From Variovorax sp. KK3 (GTDB taxonomy: Bacteria > Pseudomonadota > Gammaproteobacteria > Burkholderiales > Burkholderiaceae_C): a stretch of DNA of 64,000 bases. Shown here piece by piece: positions 56,840 through 64,000 of this stretch (its first letter is position 1; each line of letters opens with the position of its first letter). Under the pieces are notes generated by a model. It worked only from the letters and a program-made list of their open reading frames with translations. It was not told the DNA's origin and ran no database searches. The DNA lies in assembly GCF_001984055.1 (NCBI RefSeq), contig NZ_LYVO01000018.1, forward strand, positions 1 through 64,000, in the 5' to 3' direction. Made by a program: the position numbers and the translations under genes.

Positions 56840-56983
56840 TTTGGTGAAGTCCCCGGCCGCAGCGCCGGCAGCTCGCCACCCCACGCGCCGCCGGCTCCCG
56901 GCGGTCCAACCCCCTTGCGTCCATCCACCTGCGCAGCCTCGCACCGGCTGTGCGGCGCCTTGGCGCATTGACGAACCACCGCC

Positions 56984-58264
56984 ATGTCCACCCGCTTCAA
57001 GACCTTCCTGAGCTCCGGGCACTCGCCCACCCTGTTCGCAGCCTTCCTGTACTTCACGTTCTCGTGCTGCATCTGGGTGCTCAACGGTGCCATGGCGCCG
57101 TTCATCAGCGAGACCTTCCAGCTCACGCCCGCGCAAAAGGGGCTGATGCTGTCGATCCCGATCATCGCGGGCGCGCTGATGCGCTTTCCGCTCGGCATCC
57201 TCGCGCAGTACATTGGCCGCAAGAACGCCACGCTGGTCGAGATGGGCCTCATCGCGGTCGCGATGCTGTTCGGATTCTTCCTGGTGCACAGCTTCAACGA
57301 CCTGCTCGCCATGGGCGTGTTGCTGGGCATCGCGGGCGCCAGCTTCGGCGTGGCCCTTTCGCTGGGCTCGGGCTCCTTCCCGCCGCAGAACAAGGGCCTG
57401 GCCATGGGCCTCGTGGGTGCCGGCAACGTGGGCACAGCGCTGTCGGTGCTGGTGGCGCCGCCGCTCGCGCAGTGGCTGGGCTGGCAGGCGGTGTACGGCG
57501 TGGCGGCGGTTGCGATCCTGATCCCGATGGTCGTGATGGTGCTCTTCGCACAAGAGCCGCCCGACGTCGACAGCCATGCCAGCCTGCGCGAGCACGTGGC
57601 CTGCCTGTTCGAGAAGGACGGCTGGGCCTTCAGCCTGATCTACGGCATCACCTTCGGCGGCTTCATCGGGCTCATCACCTTCCTGCCCTCGTACTACTAC
57701 GACCAGTTCGGCGTGAGCAAGGTGCAGGCCGGCCAGCTGACCATGCTGGCCGCCTTCATGGGTGCGGCGGTGCGCGTGATGGGCGGCTGGATCTCCGACC
57801 GCTGGGGCGGCGTCAACACGCTCACGGTGGTGCTGATGGTGGCCGCGGTGACGCTGGCGCTGATCGGCTTCAGCGCGGGCTCGCTGGTCCTCACGACGCT
57901 GCTGCTGATCGTCTGCTTCGCGGCACTCGGCGCCGGCAACGGCGCGCTGTTCCAGCTGGTGCCGCTGCGCTGGCCGACCACCACCGCGGTGGCGGGCTCG
58001 ATGATCGGCGAGATCGGCGCGCTCGGTGGCGGCTTGGTGCCGAATGCGATGGGCCTGTCGAAGCAGTACTTCGGCACCTACCTGTGGGGCTTCTTGCTCT
58101 TCGCGGTGCTGGCCGTGGTGATGCTGGGCGTGATGCGCGTCATGCAGATCCGCTGGACGCGCACCTGGGCCGAGAAGGGTGGTCGCGCCCGCACGGCACC
58201 CGTCGCATCGGCCGCGCCGGTGGCCGATCGCGGTCGCGCCCTGCGCCGGCGCGTAGGAGGCTGA
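56984..58264 (+). CDS. narK: NarK-type nitrate/nitrite MFS transporter
   Basis: A 426-residue, 12-helix transporter of the nitrate/nitrite porter family. Both nitrate signatures are visible: GIAGASFGVALSLGSGSFPPQNKGLAMG with GLVGAGNVGTAL, and CFAALGAGNGALFQLVPLRW. It would import nitrate or exchange it for nitrite. The C-terminal 40 residues are Arg/Ala-rich and cytoplasmic. No strong ribosome site precedes the ATG; the 165-nt leader is structured. It ends 41 nt from the convergent phosphatase/kinase gene. Confidence 0.92.
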   Translation: MSTRFKTFLSSGHSPTLFAAFLYFTFSCCIWVLNGAMAPFISETFQLTPAQKGLMLSIPIIAGALMRFPLGILAQYIGRKNATLVEMGLIAVAMLFGFFLVHSFNDLLAMGVLLGIAGASFGVALSLGSGSFPPQNKGLAMGLVGAGNVGTALSVLVAPPLAQWLGWQAVYGVAAVAILIPMVVMVLFAQEPPDVDSHASLREHVACLFEKDGWAFSLIYGITFGGFIGLITFLPSYYYDQFGVSKVQAGQLTMLAAFMGAAVRVMGGWISDRWGGVNTLTVVLMVAAVTLALIGFSAGSLVLTTLLLIVCFAALGAGNGALFQLVPLRWPTTTAVAGSMIGEIGALGGGLVPNAMGLSKQYFGTYLWGFLLFAVLAVVMLGVMRVMQIRWTRTWAEKGGRARTAPVASAAPVADRGRALRRRVGG

Positions 58265-58305
58265 CGACCATGCAGCCCCGCATTCCGCACAACCCCTTCG
58301 CCTGC

Positions 58306-60024
58306 TCAGCGCGGCAGGAACAGCAGCCAGAACACCAGCAGCGCGTTGAAGAGCAGCGAGAGGGCCAGCGCGATCTTCCACAGCGTGGCCGGATCGCGTC
58401 GCGCCAGCGGCGTGGCGCCGGGCGCACCGATCGGCCGCGCAGCCCCGCGCTCGAGCGCGAGCAGCATTTCTTCGGCCGTCTCGAAGCGCTGGCGCGGGTC
58501 GCGCGCGACGGCCTTGCGCACCAGGTGGTCGAGCCACATGGGCACGTCGGGCCGGATGCGCGACAAGGCCACGGGGTCGCGCCGGTAGCGTGCGCTCTGA
58601 TAGGGCTCGATCTCGCCATAGGGCAGCCGACCGCCCAACCACTGGTAGAGCACCACGCCGAGTGCGAACAGGTCGCTGCCGGCGTCGGGCAAGCCGCCCT
58701 CCCACTGCTCGGGATTCATGTAGCTCGGCGTGCCCGCATGCAGTTCGCGCTGCGCCGCGCCCTCGCGTCCGGACAGCGCCACACCAAGGTCGAGGATGCG
58801 CCACTGGCCGTCGTCGCCCAGGTGCAGGTTGCCGGGCTTGATGTCACGGTGCACCACGCCGTGGCGATGCAGCCGGCCCAGCGCCTTGCAGATCTGGATG
58901 GCGGCCGCGACGACCTGGGCCACGGGCTGGCGCGCACCGTCCTTGCGCAGCTGGGCCTGCATCTGCTCGATGGTGCGGCCGCCATGCCAGTCGAACACGG
59001 TGTAGAGCGCGCTGGCCTGGCCGGCACGCGGATGCACGCGCACGAAGCCGGGCTCTCCGCGCGCGCTCACGCGCAGGCCCAGCCAGGCCTCGTGGGCCAG
59101 CATCGCGCGCTCTTCGGGGTCGCTCGCACGCGCAGGGTGCAGTGTCTTGATGGCCACCAGCGCGCGGCTTTGCAGGTCGCGGGCCTGGTACAGCCGATGC
59201 ACGCCGGTGTCGGCGACCAGCGCGGTGACCTGGTAGCCGTCGAGCAGGTCGCCCACCTTCAGCGCGGCGGGCGGCACCAGCCGGCGCGCGTCGCCCAACT
59301 CGTCGTGCAGCTGGCGCGCGTCGAGGCCCAGCACGCGAATCACCAGTGCGGTGGCGTTGTCTCGGCTGCCGGCGGCGATGGCGGCCTCGACCATCGCGTC
59401 GCTGGCCTGCTGCGCGCTTCCGGCCAACGCCAGTTCGCCCACGCGCGCGGGCTTCAGCACGCCGTGCACGCCATCGGTGCTGAGCACGAAGCAGTCGCCC
59501 ACGCGCAATTCGCCCTGCGTGTAGTCGACGCGCACGTGGTCGTCCAGGCCGACGGCGCGCGTGAGGCGGCTGCGCAGGTCGGGATGGTCCAGCGCATGGT
59601 CGACGGTCAGCGGCGTGGCGGCGCCTTCGTCGTGGCGCACGCGCCAGGCGCGCGTGTCGCCCACGTGGGCCAGCGTGTAGCCCTGCCCGTGCAGGGCCAG
59701 CGCGGTCAGCGTGGTCATCGCGCTGTCCTTGCCGCGTCGCCGGTTGTGGTCGGCCAGCCAGGCGTTCTGCGCGGCGATGAGGCGGTCCATCGCGACCGTC
59801 GGCTCCCAGGTGTCGGGCGTGGCGAAGTAGTCGCCCAGCAGGCCGATCACGGTGGTCTGCGCCGCCTCCAGGCCATGGCCACCGGACGACACGCCATCGG
59901 CAATGGCTGCGATCAGCCCGCGCGACTCCTCGCCGCGCGGCGCATGCACCGCACCGGCGAAGTCCTCGTTCTGCGGACGCGGTCCGCGATGGCTGCTGTA
60001 GCCGATCTCCACCTCGAAGCTCAT
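58306..60024 (-). CDS. Fused PP2C-type phosphatase/Ser-Thr protein kinase
   Basis: A 572-residue bifunctional signalling protein. The N-terminal PP2C domain (about 1-240) shows RPQNEDFAG, IAAIADGVSSGGHG, LAHVGDTRAWR, FVLSTDGVHG and SRDNATALVIRV, which hold the metal-binding Asp residues. The kinase domain (about 265-535) has VAIKTL, the catalytic loop VVHRDIKPGNLHL (Asp394) and MNPEQW in place of APE. DLG replaces DFG, and the Gly-rich loop is degenerate (VADTGVHRLYQ), so activity may be reduced. A C-terminal membrane anchor (ALALSLLFNALLVFWLLFL) follows. Such fusions recur between narK and nirB in proteobacterial nitrate clusters, suggesting post-translational control. Confidence 0.87.
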   Translation of the reverse strand: MSFEVEIGYSSHRGPRPQNEDFAGAVHAPRGEESRGLIAAIADGVSSGGHGLEAAQTTVIGLLGDYFATPDTWEPTVAMDRLIAAQNAWLADHNRRRGKDSAMTTLTALALHGQGYTLAHVGDTRAWRVRHDEGAATPLTVDHALDHPDLRSRLTRAVGLDDHVRVDYTQGELRVGDCFVLSTDGVHGVLKPARVGELALAGSAQQASDAMVEAAIAAGSRDNATALVIRVLGLDARQLHDELGDARRLVPPAALKVGDLLDGYQVTALVADTGVHRLYQARDLQSRALVAIKTLHPARASDPEERAMLAHEAWLGLRVSARGEPGFVRVHPRAGQASALYTVFDWHGGRTIEQMQAQLRKDGARQPVAQVVAAAIQICKALGRLHRHGVVHRDIKPGNLHLGDDGQWRILDLGVALSGREGAAQRELHAGTPSYMNPEQWEGGLPDAGSDLFALGVVLYQWLGGRLPYGEIEPYQSARYRRDPVALSRIRPDVPMWLDHLVRKAVARDPRQRFETAEEMLLALERGAARPIGAPGATPLARRDPATLWKIALALSLLFNALLVFWLLFLPR

Positions 60025-60091
60025 GGCGCGCGATTGTCCACGCACGCCGCCATGCGCCACCACTTTGATTGAGTCCAGAAAGGTCCACCCC

Positions 60092-62566
60092 ATGAAGAAG
60101 ATGAAACTCGTGATGGTCGGCAACGGCATGGCCGGCGTGCGCACGGTCGAAGAGCTGCTCAAGATCGAGCCCGACCTCTACGACATCACCGTGTTCGGCG
60201 CCGAGCCGCATCCCAACTACAACCGCATCCTGCTGTCGCCCGTGCTGGCCGGCGAGCAGACGGTCGACGAGATCATCCTCAACAGCTGGGAGTGGTACGC
60301 CGAGAACAACATCACCCTGCACGCCGGCAAGAAGGTGGTGGAGGTCGACCGCGTGAAGCGCATCGTGCGCGCCGACGACGGCACCGAGGCCGCCTACGAC
60401 CGCCTGCTGATGTGCACCGGCTCCAACCCCTTCATGCTGCCGGTGCCCGGCAAGGACCTGAAGGGCGTGATCGCCTACCGCGACATCGCCGACACCGACT
60501 ACATGATCGAGACCGCCCGCACGCACAAGAACGCGGTGGTCATCGGCGGCGGCCTGCTGGGCCTCGAAGCCGCCAACGGCCTGATGCTGCGCGGCATGAC
60601 GGTCACCGTCGTGCACGTCATGCCCTGGCTGATGGAGCGCCAGCTCGACGACGTGGCGGGCAAGCTGCTGCAAAAGTCGCTGGAAGACCGCGGGCTCAAG
60701 TTCGCGATCGGCGCGCACACGCAGGAACTCGTCGGCGGCGAGGACGGCCGCGTCAAGGCCATCCGCTTCAAGGACGGCAGCGAGGTCGCGGCCGACCTGG
60801 TGGTGATGGCCGTCGGCATTCGGCCCAATGTCGACCTGGCCCAGAAGATGCGCCTGCATTGCGAGCGCGGCATCGTGGTCAACGACACCATGCAGACCGT
60901 GACGGACGCGCGCATCTACTCGGTGGGCGAATGCGCCGCGCACCGCGGCATCGCCTACGGCCTGGTCGCGCCGCTGTTCGAGCAGGCCAAGGTGGCGGCG
61001 AACCACCTGGCGCACTTCGGCATCGGGCGCTATTCGGGGTCGCTCACTTCCACCAAGCTCAAGGTGACGGGCATCGACTTGTTCTCGGCCGGCGACTTCA
61101 TGGGCGGCGATGGCTGCGAAGAGATCGTGATGAGCGACCCCTTCGGCGGCGTCTACAAGAAGCTGGTGATCAAGGACGACAAGCTGGTCGGCGCCTGCCT
61201 CTACGGCGACACGGTGGACGGCAGCTGGTACTTCAAGCTGCTGCGCGACGGCCGCAGCGTGCACGACATCCGCGACAAGCTGATGTTCGGCGAATCGAAC
61301 ATCGGCGACACCGGCCACGAAGGCCACAGCAAGGCCGCGAGCATGCCCGACGAGGCCGAAGTCTGCGGCTGCAACGGCGTGACCAAGGGCACCATCTGCA
61401 AGGCCATCAAGGACAAGGGCCTGTTCACGCTCGAAGAGGTGAAGAAGCACACCAAGGCCAGCGCGTCCTGCGGATCGTGCACCGGCCTGGTGGAGCAGAT
61501 CCTCATGTTCACCGCCGGCGGCGACTACTCGGCAGCGCCGAAGAAGAAGGCGATGTGCGGCTGCACCGACGCGAGCCACCAGGACGTGCGCGACGGCATC
61601 CGCAAGGAGCACTGGCTGACCCACGCCGAGGTGTACCGCGGCATGGGCTGGCGCACGCCCAACGGCTGCTCCAGCTGCCGCCCGGCCGTCAACTACTACC
61701 TGATCTCGACCTGGCCCAAGGAGGCGAAGGACGATCCGCAGAGCCGCTTCATCAACGAGCGCAGCCACGCCAACATCCAGAAGGACGGCACCTATTCGGT
61801 GATCCCGCGCATGTGGGGCGGCCACACCACGCCCGACGAACTGCGGCGCATCGCCGATGCGGCCGACAAGTACAAGATCCCTACCGTCAAGGTCACGGGC
61901 GGCCAGCGCATCGACCTGCTGGGCGTGAAGAAGGAAGACCTCGAGAACGTGTGGAAGGACATCGGCATGCCGTCGGGCTTCGCCTATGCCAAGTCGCTGC
62001 GCACGGTGAAGACCTGCGTCGGCAGCGAGTGGTGCCGCTTCGGCACGCAGGACTCCACGCAGATGGGCAAGGACCTGGAGCGCGCGCTGTGGGCCATGTA
62101 CTCGCCGCACAAGGTCAAGCTGGCCGTGTCGGGCTGCCCGCGCAACTGCGCCGAGTCCGGCATCAAGGACGTGGGCGTGATCGGCGTCGACTCGGGCTGG
62201 GAGCTGTACGTGGGCGGCAACGGCGGCATCAAGACCGAGGTGGCGCAGTTCCTGGTCAAGGTGAAGACATCCGAGGAAGTGATGGAGTACGCGGGCGCCT
62301 TCCTGCAGCTCTACCGCGAGGAAGGCTGGTACCTGGAGCGCACGGTGCACTACATCGGCCGCGTGGGCCTGGACTACGTGAAGAAGAAGGTGCTCGACGA
62401 TGCCGAGGGCCGCAAGGCGCTGTGGGAAAGGCTGCAGTTCGCACTCGACGGCGAACCCGATCCGTGGTTCGAGTCGAGTCAGGCGTCCGTGGACGTCCGG
62501 CAGTTCACGCCCGTCGCCGTGCTCGATGCCGCCGCCGTGGCCGCCAACGCCGCCCAACCGGCCTGA
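60092..62566 (+). CDS. nirB: Assimilatory nitrite reductase [NAD(P)H], large subunit
   Basis: An 824-residue cytoplasmic enzyme that reduces nitrite to ammonium. The N-terminal FAD/NAD(P)H domains show VMVGNGMAGVRTVEEL and VVIGGGLLGLEAANGL. Two BFD-like [2Fe-2S] segments follow (CGCNGVTKGTICKAI near residue 425, and CGCTDASH to CSSCRPAVNYYL). The siroheme/[4Fe-4S] site is complete with Cys642, Cys648, Cys682 and Cys686 (C-x5-C and C-x3-C). AAAGG precedes the ATG. It is divergent from the phosphatase/kinase gene with only 67 nt between them, and I see no convincing promoter there. Confidence 0.94.
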   Translation: MKKMKLVMVGNGMAGVRTVEELLKIEPDLYDITVFGAEPHPNYNRILLSPVLAGEQTVDEIILNSWEWYAENNITLHAGKKVVEVDRVKRIVRADDGTEAAYDRLLMCTGSNPFMLPVPGKDLKGVIAYRDIADTDYMIETARTHKNAVVIGGGLLGLEAANGLMLRGMTVTVVHVMPWLMERQLDDVAGKLLQKSLEDRGLKFAIGAHTQELVGGEDGRVKAIRFKDGSEVAADLVVMAVGIRPNVDLAQKMRLHCERGIVVNDTMQTVTDARIYSVGECAAHRGIAYGLVAPLFEQAKVAANHLAHFGIGRYSGSLTSTKLKVTGIDLFSAGDFMGGDGCEEIVMSDPFGGVYKKLVIKDDKLVGACLYGDTVDGSWYFKLLRDGRSVHDIRDKLMFGESNIGDTGHEGHSKAASMPDEAEVCGCNGVTKGTICKAIKDKGLFTLEEVKKHTKASASCGSCTGLVEQILMFTAGGDYSAAPKKKAMCGCTDASHQDVRDGIRKEHWLTHAEVYRGMGWRTPNGCSSCRPAVNYYLISTWPKEAKDDPQSRFINERSHANIQKDGTYSVIPRMWGGHTTPDELRRIADAADKYKIPTVKVTGGQRIDLLGVKKEDLENVWKDIGMPSGFAYAKSLRTVKTCVGSEWCRFGTQDSTQMGKDLERALWAMYSPHKVKLAVSGCPRNCAESGIKDVGVIGVDSGWELYVGGNGGIKTEVAQFLVKVKTSEEVMEYAGAFLQLYREEGWYLERTVHYIGRVGLDYVKKKVLDDAEGRKALWERLQFALDGEPDPWFESSQASVDVRQFTPVAVLDAAAVAANAAQPA

Positions 62567-62579
62567 AGGAGCAACAACC

Positions 62580-62984
62580 ATGAGCGAATGGAAAGTCATC
62601 TGCCGCGTCGACGACATCCCCGTGCTCGGTGCGCGCCGCGTGGCGCGCCCGGTGGGCGTGGACGTCGCCGTGTTCCGCAACGCCGAGAACCAGGTGTTCG
62701 CACTGCTCGACCGCTGCCCGCACAAGGGCGGTCCGTTGTCGCAGGGCATCGTGTTCGGCACCAGCGTGGCGTGCCCGCTGCACAACTGGTCGATCGGCCT
62801 GGACGACGGCTGCGCGAGGGCTCCCGACGAGGGCTGCACGCCGCGATTCGCGGTGAAGGTGGAGGACGGCGTGGTGCACCTGGGCGCCGAGGAACTGGAG
62901 ACGCACGCGACCGACCTGCCGCGCCCGGTCGCCGGCCCCGCCAGGCGCGTGGAGTTGTTCCCTCTCCCTGCGGGAGAAGACTAG
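62580..62984 (+). CDS. nirD: Nitrite reductase small subunit (Rieske-type NirD)
   Basis: A 134-residue partner of NirB with a full Rieske [2Fe-2S] motif: Cys46 and His48 (CPHKGGPLSQG), Cys65 and His68 (CPLHNWSIGLD). AAGGAG precedes the ATG, 13 nt after nirB. The last residues (LFPLPAGED) are encoded by the left arm of an interspersed inverted repeat, so the natural C-terminus has probably been extended by about eight residues. Confidence 0.93.
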   Translation: MSEWKVICRVDDIPVLGARRVARPVGVDVAVFRNAENQVFALLDRCPHKGGPLSQGIVFGTSVACPLHNWSIGLDDGCARAPDEGCTPRFAVKVEDGVVHLGAEELETHATDLPRPVAGPARRVELFPLPAGED

Positions 62985-63055
62985 GGTGAGGGCACCGGGC
63001 GTTCCCATGGACACGCAGCCTGCCCTCACCCCCGCCCTCTCCCAGAGGGAGAGGG
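62960..63055. repeat. REP/MITE-like inverted repeat between nirD and nasA
   Basis: Two 35-nt arms (62960-62994 and 63021-63055) are reverse complements with about seven mismatches around a 26-nt centre. Each arm ends in the CCCTCTCCC/GAGGGTGAGGGC sequence familiar from dispersed palindromic repeats of many GC-rich proteobacteria. It supplies the end of nirD and the ribosome site of nasA. Confidence 0.8.
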
Positions 63056-63060
63056 AGCAA

Positions 63061-64000
63061 ATGCAGACGCGCTCGACCTGTCCTTACTGCGGCGTCGGCT
63101 GCGGCGTGATCATCGAATCCGATGGCGACCAGATCACCGGCGTGCGCGGCGACCCTGACCACCCGGCCAACTTCGGCCGGCTCTGCACCAAGGGCTCGAC
63201 CCTGCACCTGACCGCATCCGCCGCCGTCACGATGCAGACGCGCCTGCTGCGGCCGATGCGGCGTGCCGCGCGCGGCGCCGCGCCCGAAGCCGTGGGCTGG
63301 GGCGACGCGCTCGACACCGCCGCCGGCAAGTTCGCCCAGGTGATCCGCGAGCACGGCCCCGACGCCGTCGGGTTCTACGTCTCGGGCCAGCTGCTGACCG
63401 AGGACTACTACGTCTTCAACAAGCTGGCCAAGGGCCTGATCGGCACCAACAACATCGACACCAATTCGCGCCTGTGCATGAGCAGCGCGGTGGCCGGCTA
63501 CAAGAAGACGCTGGGCGCCGACGCGCCACCGGCCTGCTACGACGACTTCCAGCACACGCAGTGCCTCTTCATCGCGGGCAGCAACACCGCGTGGGCACAC
63601 CCGATCCTGTTTCGCCGCATCGAGGACGCCAAGGCCGCGAACCCCGGGATGAAGATCATCGTGGCCGACCCGCGCCGCACCGACACCTGCGAAATCGCCG
63701 ACCTGCACCTGGCACTGCAGCCGGGCACCGACGTGATGCTGTTCCACGGCATGCTGCACCTGATGCTGTGGGAAGGCTGGACCGATGCCGCCTACATCGC
63801 CGCCCACACCAGCGGCTTCGACGCACTCAAGGCCAAGGTGCGCGACTGCACGCCCGACCGGGTCGCGCAGGTCTGCGGCATCGCCAAGGAAGACCTGCTG
63901 GAGGCGGCGCGGCTCTTCGCGACCTCCGCCGCGACGCTGAGCCTGTACTGCCAGGGGCTCAACCAATCGTCCTCCGGCACCGCCAAGAACGCGGCGCTGG
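63061..64000 (+). CDS. nasA: Assimilatory nitrate reductase catalytic subunit, N-terminal part
   Basis: The first 313 codons of a molybdopterin oxidoreductase run off the right edge. The N-terminal [4Fe-4S] site is complete: Cys7, Cys10, Cys14 and Cys42 (CPYCGVGCGVIIE to LCTKG). The bis-MGD domain follows with YVSGQLLTEDYYVFNKLAKGL, NSRLCMSSAVAGYKKTLG and IVADPRRTDTCEIADLHL. The Cys in LCMSSAVAGY is the expected molybdenum ligand. Reaction: nitrate to nitrite in the cytoplasm. The start at 63061 follows GAGGGAGAGGGAG; an in-frame ATG at 63007 lies within the repeat and is less likely. Confidence 0.92.
   Translation, partial: MQTRSTCPYCGVGCGVIIESDGDQITGVRGDPDHPANFGRLCTKGSTLHLTASAAVTMQTRLLRPMRRAARGAAPEAVGWGDALDTAAGKFAQVIREHGPDAVGFYVSGQLLTEDYYVFNKLAKGLIGTNNIDTNSRLCMSSAVAGYKKTLGADAPPACYDDFQHTQCLFIAGSNTAWAHPILFRRIEDAKAANPGMKIIVADPRRTDTCEIADLHLALQPGTDVMLFHGMLHLMLWEGWTDAAYIAAHTSGFDALKAKVRDCTPDRVAQVCGIAKEDLLEAARLFATSAATLSLYCQGLNQSSSGTAKNAAL

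Noticed and set aside
56853..56868. Second ANTAR hairpin (P2) in the narK leader
   Set aside because: The 5-bp stem closes a hexaloop CGCAGC, which lacks A1 and G4 and does not overlap a T-tract terminator.
56888..56904. Intrinsic terminator in the narK leader
   Set aside because: CCGCCGG/CCGGCGG is a strong stem but is followed by TCCAACCCCC, with no run of T.
60024..60040. Sigma-54 promoter in front of nirB
   Set aside because: TGGCGCGCGATTGTCC resembles the -24 element, but the -12 GC is missing at the required spacing.

Overview
The window reads as a high-GC chromosomal segment of a betaproteobacterium, most likely a Burkholderiales/Comamonadaceae member close to Variovorax. The reasons are a complete 14-gene nuo operon with separate nuoC and nuoD and a DUF2818 tail gene, the order tpiA-secG-tRNA-Leu-nuoA, three orphan Bug/TctC solute receptors, and strong GC bias at third codon positions. 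This placement is inference from gene content; no marker gene search was possible. I saw no insertion sequence, phage gene or CRISPR array.

Layout. 1-288 is the N-terminal part of a LivG-like ATPase. 495-5498 (minus) is a MarR-controlled tripartite efflux operon (marR, NodT-type outer-membrane factor, EmrA, EmrB). 5578-7374 is an MsbA-like half ABC exporter. 7437-24493 is an accessory catabolic region: a LysR regulator; a minus-strand operon hyuB-hyuA-aldehyde dehydrogenase-ThDP enzyme-Bug receptor-class IV aminotransferase; a divergent Bug-HpaI aldolase-DUF1445 operon; and a Bug/PrpB-like/TauD-like operon with its own divergent LysR. 24474-45728 (minus) is housekeeping: DUF1178, Nudix and DUF2818 genes attached to the end of nuoA-N (complex I), tRNA-Leu(GAG), secG, tpiA, a quinone oxidoreductase, pnp and rpsO. 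45835-50762 holds an aminotransferase, an orphan ABC receptor, hsp20, an alpha/beta hydrolase and tsaD.

50792-64000 is a nitrate assimilation island and is the most interesting part. It encodes a NIT-ANTAR nitrate-sensing antiterminator, an NrtABD nitrate ABC transporter, a second ANTAR protein with a degenerate receiver and two P-box-like (PilJ) segments, a NarK-type transporter, a fused PP2C phosphatase/Ser-Thr kinase, NirB, NirD and the start of the assimilatory nitrate reductase NasA. Three near-consensus sigma-54 promoters lie directly in front of the NIT-ANTAR gene, nrtA and narK. Between the sigma-54 promoter and nrtA is a textbook ANTAR target leader: two hairpins with A1/G4 hexaloops, the second sharing its bases with the 5' arm of an intrinsic terminator. 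The logic inferred is nitrogen limitation (NtrC/sigma-54) AND nitrate (ANTAR antitermination).

Within the island the genes take up nitrate by two routes (ABC and MFS), reduce it to nitrite (NasA) and then to ammonium (NirBD). The two ANTAR proteins and the phosphatase/kinase provide candidate regulatory layers.
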